A stretch of 53,781 bases of DNA. It comes from Bacillus stratosphericus. GTDB lineage: Bacteria; Bacillota; Bacilli; Bacillales; Bacillaceae. The translations under genes and the position numbers were made by a program. The stretch is taken from contig NZ_JAIVLB010000022.1 of assembly GCF_020524495.1 (NCBI RefSeq), positions 1 through 53,781 of the forward strand, read 5' to 3'. Of this stretch, positions 30,991 through 39,709 are shown in pieces. Within the stretch, counting starts at the first letter, position 1. Each line of letters begins with the position of its first letter. Under the pieces are notes generated by a model. That model saw only the letters and a program-made list of their open reading frames with translations. It ran no database searches and was not told where the DNA came from.

Positions 30991-31160
30991 CTACTCGCCC
31001 TCCTCCGCCTTCTTACCGTCCTCAAACGGTAGCGTAACCACGTATAGTAAGAACGGCGCACCCGCCGCCACGAACCACCAAAAGCCCGCTGCATGTGCGT
31101 ACCAAAAGGCCGGCACGATGGACGCCGCAATTAAAGAGCCTGGTTAATCGTCTGTCTCAT
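30991..31160 (-). pseudogene. Small membrane protein gene, apparently frameshifted
   Basis: A good start (AAGGAG, then ATG at 31160) opens the frame MRQTINQAL and stops after 9 codons. A second frame from about 31143 to 30991 encodes a convincing membrane segment (SLIAASIVPAFWYAHAAGFW and FLLYVVTLPF) with an acidic end (DGKKAEEGE) but has no start with a ribosome binding site. The two parts would join by a one-base shift near 31130-31145. It may be a recent frameshift, a base error in this sequence, or unusual initiation. Confidence 0.5.
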
Positions 31161-31224
31161 ACGTTCATCTCCTTATTTTTGCTTTCACTTAATAATACGA
31201 ACCATTTCTACAAACCGCGCAATA

Positions 31225-32196
31225 TCAGTCGGAAAAATAAAAATCTTCGTCTTTTAACGCCTCGACCGTCGCCTTTTTGTAGCCGTTCCCTTGCATGCTA
31301 AAGAAGTCATGTGCCTTCGTCTTCGTACTCAGCCCGTTAATCACGATCGGATTGACCGGCTCATCCGGAAAATGCGCTTCAAAGCCGAGATTCATGAGCG
31401 CCTTATTCGCGTTATACCTAACGAAAGCCTTAACGTCATGAGCCAAGCCGACCACGCCGTACACATCATCCGTATATGCGACTTCATTTTCGTAGAGCTC
31501 CGCTAATAACCCGACCGCCCACTCGTGCAGACCCGCCTTCATAGCGTCCGTTTGACGGTTATATATTTCCTGCGCAAGCAAGCCGACGTATACGCCGTGG
31601 ATCGCTTCGTCGCGAATAATAAGGTTAATTATCTCGCCGCTTTGCATCATGCGGCCTTGGCCGTAGAAATACAACGGATAATAAAAGCCGCTGTAAAATA
31701 GGAAACTTTCGAGATACACCGAAGCCACCATCGCTTTATATGACGAAATGTCGTCGCCTGCCTTGATTCCGCGATAAAGGTCGGTGATGAGCTTCGCTTT
31801 GCGCTGCAAATATCGGTTCTCTTTGACCCACTCGAAGACGGCCGTGATAGTTTCCGATGGCGCTAACGTAAGGAAGATATTCGAATAGGACTTCGCATGG
31901 ACTGCGTTCTCCATCATCGCCATGAAATTAAGGACGGCCTTGCGTTGGTGTCCGTCTACGTGCGCCATGATCGCAGGCATTCCGGTATTGCCTTGTTCCG
32001 TATCCAATAAGTCCAAACCGGCGAGCACTTTCATATACGTATCGCGTTCGGCGGGCTTGAGTTCGTGCCACGCGAGTAGATCTCCATTAAGCGAAATCTC
32101 CTCCGGAAGCCAAAACTGCTTGACGTTCTGATCGTAGAACATGGCCGTGAAATTATCGTCTGATTGCGACCAGTTGGCCGCTGTGAATGTCGTCAA
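31225..32196 (-). CDS. nrdF: Class Ib ribonucleotide reductase small subunit
   Basis: The 323-aa product is a NrdF-type di-metal subunit. Ligand-bearing segments are visible: LLDTEQGN (acidic ligand), [12 protein letters not shown] (Glu and His) and [15 protein letters not shown] (Glu, His). The last residues (DEDFYFSD) match the C-terminal tail that docks on NrdE. It starts at TTG 32196 after AAGGAGG with 8-nt spacing. With NrdE and the NrdI-like flavoprotein it forms a complete class Ib set. Confidence 0.92.
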   Translation of the reverse strand: MTTFTAANWSQSDDNFTAMFYDQNVKQFWLPEEISLNGDLLAWHELKPAERDTYMKVLAGLDLLDTEQGNTGMPAIMAHVDGHQRKAVLNFMAMMENAVHAKSYSNIFLTLAPSETITAVFEWVKENRYLQRKAKLITDLYRGIKAGDDISSYKAMVASVYLESFLFYSGFYYPLYFYGQGRMMQSGEIINLIIRDEAIHGVYVGLLAQEIYNRQTDAMKAGLHEWAVGLLAELYENEVAYTDDVYGVVGLAHDVKAFVRYNANKALMNLGFEAHFPDEPVNPIVINGLSTKTKAHDFFSMQGNGYKKATVEALKDEDFYFSD

Positions 32197-32439
32197 TTAT
32201 TCGTCCTCCTTGCCACGTTTGCGTTTACGTTTAACTACACCCAACACTTCCGATGTCCGTACCTCGTCCCTATATCCGAGTAAACCATTCAGTATTGGGA
32301 AGTCTTTATGGCGTACTTCGAGATATCCACCCTCATACGCTTGAATAACTTCCGCATTAATTAAGGTACCTCGGAAGTAATAAATAATTAAGTCTCCGCG
32401 TTGAATCTGCTTCTGTCGCTCCTCACTTAAACCGCGCAT
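32197..32439 (-). CDS. Small basic protein between nrdE and nrdF
   Basis: An 80-aa product (MRGLSEERQKQIQRGDLIIYY...) with a beta-rich body and a basic tail (VVKRKRKRGKE). The start at 32439 is preferred because the ATG at 32448 lies almost against the GGAGG. It overlaps the nrdE end and touches the nrdF start. Its position suggests a role linked to the reductase, for example in place of NrdH, but no CxxC motif is present, so a glutaredoxin role is not supported. Confidence 0.55.
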   Translation of the reverse strand: MRGLSEERQKQIQRGDLIIYYFRGTLINAEVIQAYEGGYLEVRHKDFPILNGLLGYRDEVRTSEVLGVVKRKRKRGKEDE

Positions 32440-34547
32440 GACAAGCATCCCTCCTGTCCCGTATCCTTCGTCCGCGCATAATAAAGCGTCTTGATCCCCT
32501 TGTGATGCGCGTATAAGTCAATCCGATTCAGATCACGCGTCGTCATCGTATCTTTTAGGAATAGTGTAAAGCTGATGCCTTGATCGACGTGCTGCTGAAT
32601 CGTTGCGATCATATCGACGACCTTAAACATATCCATGTCGTACGCTTCCTTGTAGAAGAACCAGTTTTGCGGCGATAAGCCCGGCATTGGATAGTACGTC
32701 TTCGAGTTTCCGTAAGTCCGTTCCTCAATGCGCTCCATAATCGGCATGACCGAAGCCGTCGCCGACTGTACATACGAAATAGACCCGTTAGGCGCAATCG
32801 CAAGTCTATATGCGTGATAGAGTCCGAATTCTTCTACGTCTTCCATAAGGCGAAACCAATCGAGTCCGTCCGGAATCCAAATACCTTCGAATAGTTTCGT
32901 TACTTTTTCAGTCTTCGGAAATGTATCTAAATAATCTCCGGCTTCGTCTACGGTCGCATACTTACGGAAATACTCACCGCTCGCATACGTTGACCCCTCG
33001 AAACCATCGAACGTTGACCCCGTTTCCTGCGCCAATTCATTCGAGCGCACCAACGTCCAGTAATTAACCGTCGCGAAGAATACGTTAGCAAAGTCACGCG
33101 CTTCTTCCGATTCGTAGGCGATTCTGTTCTGCGCTAGATAGCCGTGTAAGTTCATTGCGCCAAGTCCGATAGAACGCATCTCGCGATTAGCCTTTGCGAC
33201 GGCTGGCGCGTTTTTAATATTCGTAGCTTCTGAGACAACCGTAAGCGCATCGACGGCTAATTTGACGGCGTTTTCGATTGAGCCGTCCGCCATTACATTC
33301 GCGATATTAAGAGAACCGAGATTGCACGAAATATCTAAGCCGATGTCGTCCGGTTCGCCATAGTCGGTGTATTCCGAGACGGTTGACGCTTGACAAATTT
33401 CTGAACAGAGATTCGAGAATTTAACGCGGCTGATATGGTTCAGCGCATGTTCACGGTTCACGTTGTCTTGAAACATCATGTACGGATAGCCCGACTCGGA
33501 TCGCAGCACCGCCATCTTTTCGAGTAACTGACGGGGGTTGATTTGCTCCTTACGAACTGCCGGATTATTTACGAGTTCATCGTACATTGCGCCGATGTCC
33601 ATTTCGTCTAGATGCGTGCCGTAAGCCTTGTAGATCGTGTGCGGATAGAAAACGTAAGCTGGACGATCTTCTCGCGCTAACTCGATGAACTTATCGGGCA
33701 CAACGACTCCGATTGATAACGTTTTGACTCGGACGTCTTCATCTGCCGAGATTTTTTTGACGTCAATGAACTCGTTAATATCTGCGTGGAATACGTTTAG
33801 ATACGCCGCACCTGCGCCCTGCCGCTGACCCATCTGATCCGCATATCGGAATGCATTATCGAGCAGCTTCATTACGCCGACTACGCCTTTTGTCGCTCCG
33901 GCAACGTCCTTTATCGCCTCACCTTTTGCGCGAATCTTTGAAAGATTAAGCGAAACACCTCCGCCTGCCTTCGAAAGCTGCATCGAAATGTCGATCGCAC
34001 GTGAGATATCGTTCAGCGAATCGTTAACTTCGAGCAGAAAGCACGACACCATCTCGCCTCTACGTTTGCGTCCGGCGTTCAAAAACGTAGGCGTCGCCGG
34101 CTGATATTCCTGGCGGATCATTAGTTTCGCAAACTCGATCGCCTTGGCCCCGTCGCCTTTCCCGAAGTACAGCGCACAGCAAGCGATGCGATCTTCGTAG
34201 CGTTCGAGGATTTTTTTTCGATCGTTCGTCTTCAGCGCGTAGTCATTGTAAAACTTGAATGCGCTCATGAACGAAGGGAATCGGAACTTGGCGGCGTATG
34301 CCGTTTTATAAACCGCTTTTATTTCCTCGAATGTATAAGCGTCTAGGAACTCCGTTTCGTAGTAATCGTTATCGCGTAGGTAGTCGAGTTTCTCGCGCAA
34401 GTCGTGGAAAAATACGGTGTTTTGATTTACGTAGTCTATAAAATAAGCACGGACGGCTTCTTTGTCCTTATCAAACTTAAACCGTCCGTCTTTTTGAATC
34501 ATAATTTCGTTATTTAACTCGATGTAGTTTGCGCTGCTATTCGGCAT
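32427..34547 (-). CDS. nrdE: Class Ib ribonucleotide reductase large subunit
   Basis: This 706-aa product has the reductase layout: PATPTFLNAGRKRRGEMVSC with the first active-site Cys, KAGGGVSLNLSKIRAKGE, ISCNLGSLNIANVM with the second Cys, an RxxLGLMNLHGYL-like site, and PNGSISYVQSATASVMPI (in part). The C-terminus carries the shuttle CLSC pair (GCLSCAV). The start at 34547 (MPNSSANY) follows GAGGAGG; a longer frame adds five codons. No intein or intron was seen. It lies downstream of the adenine methyltransferase gene. Confidence 0.93.
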   Translation of the reverse strand: MPNSSANYIELNNEIMIQKDGRFKFDKDKEAVRAYFIDYVNQNTVFFHDLREKLDYLRDNDYYETEFLDAYTFEEIKAVYKTAYAAKFRFPSFMSAFKFYNDYALKTNDRKKILERYEDRIACCALYFGKGDGAKAIEFAKLMIRQEYQPATPTFLNAGRKRRGEMVSCFLLEVNDSLNDISRAIDISMQLSKAGGGVSLNLSKIRAKGEAIKDVAGATKGVVGVMKLLDNAFRYADQMGQRQGAGAAYLNVFHADINEFIDVKKISADEDVRVKTLSIGVVVPDKFIELAREDRPAYVFYPHTIYKAYGTHLDEMDIGAMYDELVNNPAVRKEQINPRQLLEKMAVLRSESGYPYMMFQDNVNREHALNHISRVKFSNLCSEICQASTVSEYTDYGEPDDIGLDISCNLGSLNIANVMADGSIENAVKLAVDALTVVSEATNIKNAPAVAKANREMRSIGLGAMNLHGYLAQNRIAYESEEARDFANVFFATVNYWTLVRSNELAQETGSTFDGFEGSTYASGEYFRKYATVDEAGDYLDTFPKTEKVTKLFEGIWIPDGLDWFRLMEDVEEFGLYHAYRLAIAPNGSISYVQSATASVMPIMERIEERTYGNSKTYYPMPGLSPQNWFFYKEAYDMDMFKVVDMIATIQQHVDQGISFTLFLKDTMTTRDLNRIDLYAHHKGIKTLYYARTKDTGQEGCLSCAV

Positions 34548-34558
34548 GGGCCGCCTCC

Positions 34559-35575
34559 TCACACATTTTTTTCTACAAATCTATCGTTTACGTTTTCTAA
34601 ACGCTGGTTAGCAATCTCAATATATTCTGACTCACGCTCAAAACCTATGAAATTACGATCTAAACGAATTGATGCTACTGCCGTTGTTCCAGACCCCATA
34701 AAACAATCAAGAACAACATCCCCCTCATTAGACGAATGCTTGATGATGTTTTCGACTAACTCAATTGGTTTAGGTGTAATATGTCCTTGTTTTTTCGCTG
34801 GAGGATACAGCCAAACATTTGAATTTGCGCGAAGATCCTCTTTGACATTAGCCACATTAAATGTTGCGCGATAATCTTCGTATTCAGCGTGAAGATCCTT
34901 GTACTCCTTGCGAAGATACTCCCCTTCTAAATAATTCCTTATTTTTAAATATTGATCCTCAGTTATTACATTGTCACCCTTCAACCAATTTGATACACAA
35001 CCGGTAAGACCGCCAGTCCTTGACGGGAATAGAGATGCTATTTCTTTTCTTGTTACCTCTGCGCGTTCAAATTCTTCCTTTAGATACTTAGAAATAGGGT
35101 TTTGAGTCGTGCGGCCCTCTAGTCCGGTGTCAGCTTGAGTTGTATAATACAAGCAGTACTCAGTAAAACCGTTGTAATAGTTTCGCATGGAAGCTACGCT
35201 TAATCGTTGTTGGACATAACCGTAGTTTTTGAAGCTAGGATTGATTTTGTTCCAAGTTATAAACTGTTTGAATATTAAATTAGTATCCGAATCTATTAGG
35301 TCCATAAGTTCTCGTATTTGCTTCATGTCATTATGAAACCAATAGAACGATCCATTATCTTTAAGAACGCGATTACATTCTTGAAATACCGCAACCATGA
35401 ACGAGTGGTACTCAGCGCGGCTAAACTTATCCCATCGATTATCTTTTCCGATATTATAAGGAGGGTCTATTACAACTAAATCAACGCTATTATCCGGCAA
35501 CATACGCATTCCTTCGATACAATCGCGCTGATATATCCGATTCAATTCCAGTTCTCCGATCACCTCTTTACCCAA
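34559..35575 (-). CDS. DNA N6-adenine/N4-cytosine methyltransferase (beta class)
   Basis: The 338-aa enzyme has motif IV DPPYNIGKDNRW near residue ~37 and motif I FMGSGTTAVASIRLDRNFIG near the C-terminus, the beta-class order. A central insertion (residues ~165-245) includes a helix-turn-helix-like RKEIASLFPSRTGGLTGCVS segment typical of this group and probably used in target recognition. The gene is more A/T-rich than its neighbours and splits the NrdI-NrdE pair, overlapping the NrdI-like gene end by 8 bp. No restriction partner is present. Confidence 0.9.
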   Translation of the reverse strand: MGKEVIGELELNRIYQRDCIEGMRMLPDNSVDLVVIDPPYNIGKDNRWDKFSRAEYHSFMVAVFQECNRVLKDNGSFYWFHNDMKQIRELMDLIDSDTNLIFKQFITWNKINPSFKNYGYVQQRLSVASMRNYYNGFTEYCLYYTTQADTGLEGRTTQNPISKYLKEEFERAEVTRKEIASLFPSRTGGLTGCVSNWLKGDNVITEDQYLKIRNYLEGEYLRKEYKDLHAEYEDYRATFNVANVKEDLRANSNVWLYPPAKKQGHITPKPIELVENIIKHSSNEGDVVLDCFMGSGTTAVASIRLDRNFIGFERESEYIEIANQRLENVNDRFVEKNV

Positions 35576-35927
35576 GCGCCTCCACCCTTTCCGTGAATAA
35601 TTGAACGTCCTCTTCCGTCCCTGCTAGCTCGAACTTGGCGATCACCGGAACGTTATAGAGCGCCGCAATAACGTCAGCAGCCGCACCAAAACCGTCTCCC
35701 CATGCACGATTTCCCGACGCAGCCACTCCGACCATCCAATCGCCATTATCCTTAAGCCATTCGCTTACCGTTGCGGGCGGCTGACCGAAATCGTAAGTCG
35801 GTGTTACGAGCACGAACGGCTCCTCGACGATCTCGCCCGTCTTGATTTCGCGTGCCTGGCCACCCAATCCGGTTTTAGCGATGAACCGCCGTACGTTTCC
35901 CGTCAGCGAGTAGAAATAAACGTTCAT
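35568..35927 (-). CDS. nrdI: NrdI-like flavodoxin
   Basis: The 119-aa product has the NrdI fold signature: YFYSLTGNVRRFI at the N-terminus (FMN phosphate loop), PFVLVTPTYDFG in the middle and VAASGNRAWGDGFG later. NrdI helps assemble the manganese-tyrosyl cofactor of NrdF. The start at 35927 is set by its ATGA overlap with the upstream small membrane gene. Confidence 0.88.
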   Translation of the reverse strand: MNVYFYSLTGNVRRFIAKTGLGGQAREIKTGEIVEEPFVLVTPTYDFGQPPATVSEWLKDNGDWMVGVAASGNRAWGDGFGAAADVIAALYNVPVIAKFELAGTEEDVQLFTERVEALG

Positions 35928-36076
35928 AAATGCGCCCCTAATATTAATGCGAGGGCAATGATGGGTAGCGCGATGCACATAAATTTAGTCACGATGCCGA
36001 AGATTGAATCGGTCGGTATACTCCACGAAAGCATTATCGGAAGTAGGAGATAACCCATCGCAATGTAATTGATCAT
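35924..36076 (-). CDS. Small two-helix membrane protein
   Basis: A 50-aa product with two hydrophobic helices (IAMGYLLLPIMLSW and FMCIALPIIALALILG). Both ends interlock with neighbours by ATGA overlaps, supporting real coding. Function unknown. Confidence 0.6.
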   Translation of the reverse strand: MINYIAMGYLLLPIMLSWSIPTDSIFGIVTKFMCIALPIIALALILGAHL

Positions 36077-36513
36077 TCGTCTGCACCTCTCCGCTCAATC
36101 TCCGCTTCTAATTCCGCAATTCTAGCAGCCGTCCGATTGCGCTCGATTTCCGTTTCAATCCGTTTAGAACCGAGTCGACTTAGTCGGTACTCATGATCGA
36201 TCAAATCGAGTTCCAATCGACGTTTCATGTCGTGCAAATTCGTGAGTGGAACGCTATACATTTCAGCGTACTCGACCGCACTAACTTTACGTTTCTCAGC
36301 CGCTTTGATGTCGTCGCCATACCGTTCTTTAACGGCATCTATCGTCTCTTTTGAGTACGAGAAGAATGCGTTAGCAAACTCGGCTTCTACGGGTGTAATG
36401 ATCGCCGTTTTGTCCGCTTCTTTTTCCCGCAACTGATTGACCAGCGCGACAGATGCGTTAATCAGATTATCGTAAGATTCCTGCGATATAGTAACATTAG
36501 GTGTATCTTCCAT
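36073..36513 (-). CDS. Coiled-coil protein of unknown function
   Basis: A 146-aa product with long charged helices (REKEADKTAIITPVEAEFAN...; RTAARIAELEAEIERRG). The start at 36513 (MEDTPNVT) is favoured over the ATG two codons upstream because it has better spacing from GGAGG. It overlaps the membrane protein gene at the 3' end by 4 bp. No family recognised. Confidence 0.6.
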   Translation of the reverse strand: MEDTPNVTISQESYDNLINASVALVNQLREKEADKTAIITPVEAEFANAFFSYSKETIDAVKERYGDDIKAAEKRKVSAVEYAEMYSVPLTNLHDMKRRLELDLIDHEYRLSRLGSKRIETEIERNRTAARIAELEAEIERRGADE

Positions 36514-36515
36514 CG

Positions 36516-36905
36516 TCATTTACCTCCGATCGTGTCGAGGATTTCTTTGATTGCGTAGTATTCCGGATTCAGCATTTTCATGATTCCGATAGGCACCGTT
36601 ACCATTCCCGTAATTAAAGCCGCGATTGTAACGACGATGATTACCATAAATAGACCACCGCCTCCCGTATCTCGCAACTTGTAGTAAAATGAGGCAGCTT
36701 CTCCCCACGAAGGCCTTCCGCCTTTTGCGATAATCAAATAGTTCAGTCGGACTAAAGCCGCAAGCATCACCAACGAAGCGACGCCTACCACCACGTTAAC
36801 TATCCCGAATACATACATCTGATTGACGAGCACCCCGTAAACATGTTCCGCCGCCACTCCGAGCTTTGCGGCTAATTTGTCGATGTAAGCCATCGCTTTA
36901 TCCAT
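36516..36905 (-). CDS. Membrane protein of unknown function
   Basis: A 129-aa product with two or three hydrophobic segments (MYVFGIVNVVVGVASLVML, residues ~30-48; FMVIIVVTIAALITGMVTVP, ~85-105). The topology is holin-like but there is no lysin gene next to it, and it lies in a replication/metabolism operon. Function unknown. Confidence 0.6.
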   Translation of the reverse strand: MDKAMAYIDKLAAKLGVAAEHVYGVLVNQMYVFGIVNVVVGVASLVMLAALVRLNYLIIAKGGRPSWGEAASFYYKLRDTGGGGLFMVIIVVTIAALITGMVTVPIGIMKMLNPEYYAIKEILDTIGGK

Positions 36906-37101
36906 TAGCGCCCGCCTCCTTCGTCAGATTGTCGTCAATCCGTTCCGCGATTTTCGTTACATAGAAGATCGTATAACCTCCGCTTCTTAAATTTTTAATC
37001 ATGGAGTCGACGTCATGCTCATTACGGCATCTTACTACCGTAGATTTGTCATACTCGAAGCCTTCCGGTTTGCCTGCGATAAGAAAATATCCGCTTTCCA
37101 T
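36898..37101 (-). CDS. Small protein of unknown function
   Basis: A 67-aa product (MESGYFLIAGKPEGFEYDKS) with a predicted ferredoxin-like alternation; it overlaps the membrane protein gene by 8 bp and abuts the next gene. No family recognised. Confidence 0.55.
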   Translation of the reverse strand: MESGYFLIAGKPEGFEYDKSTVVRCRNEHDVDSMIKNLRSGGYTIFYVTKIAERIDDNLTKEAGANG

Positions 37102-37467
37102 CTACTTCGCCTCCTTTAACGTCATTATGTTTTCGTATTTAGATAAAAACGGAATACGGAAACCAATCGTCTTAAACTCGTAAGTCTTACCGACTTCAAT
37201 CTTCGCGTAGAGATCACTAGAATTAAACTTACGAGCAAACAGAGCGTCAGTATTTTCGAAAACTTTTTCGCTCCCTTCCTCGTCAATGCCGAAAATCAGA
37301 TACTTAGAGGACTCTTTGGAAGTCTTCGTTTCTTTATCCGTTACCTTAATCTCATAGGTGTTTTTATTAGCATAAGAAGCGATCGTATATACTGGCGCTA
37401 CAATTACGACAGAAAACAGTACTAGCGCAATCCACACAACGACCCCGATATTTAGCAAACGACCCAT
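37102..37467 (-). CDS. DUF1523-like membrane-anchored protein
   Basis: The 121-aa product has an N-terminal membrane helix (NIGVVVWIALVLFSVVIVAP) and a soluble part with Y-E-I-K-V-T-D-K and KTYEFKTIGFRIPFLSKY, the pattern of DUF1523 proteins. Its role is not established. It lies between the RuvC-like gene and the membrane protein cluster in the same orientation. Confidence 0.65.
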   Translation of the reverse strand: MGRLLNIGVVVWIALVLFSVVIVAPVYTIASYANKNTYEIKVTDKETKTSKESSKYLIFGIDEEGSEKVFENTDALFARKFNSSDLYAKIEVGKTYEFKTIGFRIPFLSKYENIMTLKEAK

Positions 37468-38028
37468 CTATTTCGCCCCTTTCGGTTTCTCAATTACGCC
37501 TGCATCGATCAGCCACGCCAGCCCAATCGCAGCCGCATCCGATTCATCAAAGTTAGCGAAGGCGCCGTCGTAGCCTGTTAGCCGTCTTACACCCGCCTCT
37601 AATTCGTCTTTTTCTGCGTTGCCCGACCCGGCGACTAACGACTTTACCCGCGTCGCTGATATGCCGAGGTCTTCCGTCTTCTTGCCCGGCTTCTTATATT
37701 TATCGAAGGTCAACCCGAAGCGCGACGTCGCTCTTTCACACGCGTTCCAAGCGCTTAGTACCGGATAGTTCGACCGTGACGTCTTGCCGGCAAAATCTTC
37801 GCGAACCACGTAATCAAAGCCAGCCGCGCTTACGTGCTTATCGAGAAACATCATCGCCCATCCTTCGATAACCTCGGCACGGTGCGCATGAGATCGGCTC
37901 GTATTCGGCTTAACGTGGCTTAGCGCCTTGATGGTTGGCTTGCCTTTGCGTACCTCTATGATCGCGACGCCCGGACAGGTCATCGACGTGTCAAACGCAA
38001 GGATGCGGATAGGCTTGGCGGCGGTCAT
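37468..38028 (-). CDS. RuvC-like Holliday junction resolvase
   Basis: The 186-aa product has an RNase H-fold endonuclease pattern: LAFDTSMTCPGVAII with the first Asp, VVREDFAGKTS with a Glu, and the C-terminal ESDAAAIGLAWL with Asp. Such enzymes resolve recombination junctions or branched DNA before packaging. It overlaps the clamp-like gene by 4 bp. Length (~180) fits the family. Confidence 0.75.
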   Translation of the reverse strand: MTAAKPIRILAFDTSMTCPGVAIIEVRKGKPTIKALSHVKPNTSRSHAHRAEVIEGWAMMFLDKHVSAAGFDYVVREDFAGKTSRSNYPVLSAWNACERATSRFGLTFDKYKKPGKKTEDLGISATRVKSLVAGSGNAEKDELEAGVRRLTGYDGAFANFDESDAAAIGLAWLIDAGVIEKPKGAK

Positions 38029-38660
38029 TCAGGCACTCCGTCTCGTCTTATTGGCATGATTAGCGCGATCAGATCCGAATTATTTTCGGCTGTAATCGTA
38101 AAAGGACGGATATTTCCGTAGTAATTGAGAACTACTGCAGTGATTTGTGACGCTTTAAAAAGGTTAACTGCATCTATAAGATATTGCGTATCTACCGATA
38201 AACTAATAGCACTATATTTGTTGAATGCTCCTACAGTGACCTTTGCTTCTACGAATTTATTTGTGCAAGAAAATTCAGGTGTTTCCTTATCTGAACTCGC
38301 GGTTAATGTAATAAAAGAACGTTCCTTTTTGTTCACCTGATTACATTTTAGAAGTGCAAGCAATCCTGGTAATAAGATGTCTATGTCAAATGAAATTCGC
38401 GCACTCTCCGTCCCTTCATCAGGAAAGAGTCTTCTAACATCTGGGTATTTCCCTTCGATAACAACACCCGTCTTTGGATCTAATACTGTACCTTCTACAC
38501 CTCGACTAATATTTTTCGCCAAATATAATCGATGAGAATCAGTAACCACCAGGCTTCCGTCCTCTGAGTGGTAGACGCCTTTTAAAACCGATCTTCCTGA
38601 CGACGTCTTTTTAGTTATTTTTTCAGCGTGCTTCATGAAAGTCACATACGATAATCCCAT
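38025..38660 (-). CDS. DnaN-like sliding clamp, shortened
   Basis: The 211-aa product resembles the beta clamp: an early VVTDSHRLYLAKN segment, a FDIDILLPGLLALLK helix, and a C-terminal YLIDAVNLFKASQITAVVLN...PFTITAENN...LIALIMPIR, which matches the third domain and end of DnaN. A full bacterial clamp has about 370 residues; this has two domains, so a trimeric ring is possible. Its A/T content is higher than neighbours. The start at 38660 overlaps the upstream stop (TGATG). Confidence 0.72.
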   Translation of the reverse strand: MGLSYVTFMKHAEKITKKTSSGRSVLKGVYHSEDGSLVVTDSHRLYLAKNISRGVEGTVLDPKTGVVIEGKYPDVRRLFPDEGTESARISFDIDILLPGLLALLKCNQVNKKERSFITLTASSDKETPEFSCTNKFVEAKVTVGAFNKYSAISLSVDTQYLIDAVNLFKASQITAVVLNYYGNIRPFTITAENNSDLIALIMPIRRDGVPE

Positions 38661-39709
38661 CAAACCGCCTCCCCTTCCCGTACTCTCTCGATAAATGCGA
38701 GCGCCTCTGCGTACTGCTGCTTCGTGCTTGCGTACATGCCTGATCGTCTGACCTGCGCTACTTTCTCGCGAATGGTCTGTAGTTCCTCGTCCGTCAGCGA
38801 CTTAGCAATCGTAGTTTTATAGTTGTTGAACGTCCATGCTCCGAGATCAAGTGCCGGCGGCGAACCCGCATCGACCGCATTTCGAATAGCTACGAATCTA
38901 TCAAGAATCGCGTCAATATCATGCGGCTTGATTTCGAGGCCAAACGCTCGGATGTCCGGTGTCTTCTCGAATTCGCCTTCCGGATAGACCCACGATTTCT
39001 TGGACGCGTTGACGTATAAGATAATGTAATAATCGACGCCGTACATCGGTCCGTAAGTCACGCATTGCGCTACGTGCTTTGCTTCCGGTTCACGCATCGA
39101 ATGCAGCGAAGTCTTGGCGGCGGTCGTTTGCTTCGACTTGATTTCGAGGCCGACGCGTAAGATTTCTCCATCTGCTGTCACGTAGCGAAGAATGCCGTCG
39201 CAAGTCCCGTATAGATAGAACGTCTGCCCGCCGCGCTCGATCTTATGATTACGTTTGGCAAAGTCTTCGAATACCGGCGTCCCGTCTTCGTTGCGTTCGA
39301 AGTCAAACGGGCATACGCGTCCGGTCTTTTTACCGAAGTGCTTCGCCATGAACAAAATATCGCGCTGGATCATGTCGCCGATCGCCGTTCCTAGACGCGT
39401 CCATCGTCCTTGATATGGCGGCTTGGCTTCGACGTCTTTTTTCGCGTTAAGCGCCTTATGATATAGTTCGCGCGGACATGCGTTTGCTGCCGATGGTGAA
39501 AAGTACGGGCGCTTCGGAAATACGTTTGGTGCTTGCGCATACCATCGGTAAATATCTGCTGTTAATTGGTTATCACACGTCTCGGGCAGCGAGTGCCATT
39601 CGTTAAGATACGATACGAGTTCATCTGCGATTGATTGCGCAAATGATGGCTCCGATGAACCGCCATTACTAAGTAATTGAGCCGCTAATTTTCGTTTGTC
39701 TGCCGTCAA
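38660..39709 (-). CDS. Cas4/RecB-like PD-(D/E)XK nuclease
   Basis: A 349-aa protein with conserved RecB-family elements: ACPRELYHKAL, a GTCDGILRYV Asp, and the catalytic LEIKSKQTTAAK (ExK). It probably acts as a phage exonuclease for recombination, working with the neighbouring resolvase. Cysteines are few (no full Cas4 Fe-S cluster set is obvious). It overlaps the clamp-like gene by one base and abuts the DnaQ-like gene. Confidence 0.8.
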   Translation of the reverse strand: MTADKRKLAAQLLSNGGSSEPSFAQSIADELVSYLNEWHSLPETCDNQLTADIYRWYAQAPNVFPKRPYFSPSAANACPRELYHKALNAKKDVEAKPPYQGRWTRLGTAIGDMIQRDILFMAKHFGKKTGRVCPFDFERNEDGTPVFEDFAKRNHKIERGGQTFYLYGTCDGILRYVTADGEILRVGLEIKSKQTTAAKTSLHSMREPEAKHVAQCVTYGPMYGVDYYIILYVNASKKSWVYPEGEFEKTPDIRAFGLEIKPHDIDAILDRFVAIRNAVDAGSPPALDLGAWTFNNYKTTIAKSLTDEELQTIREKVAQVRRSGMYASTKQQYAEALAFIERVREGEAV

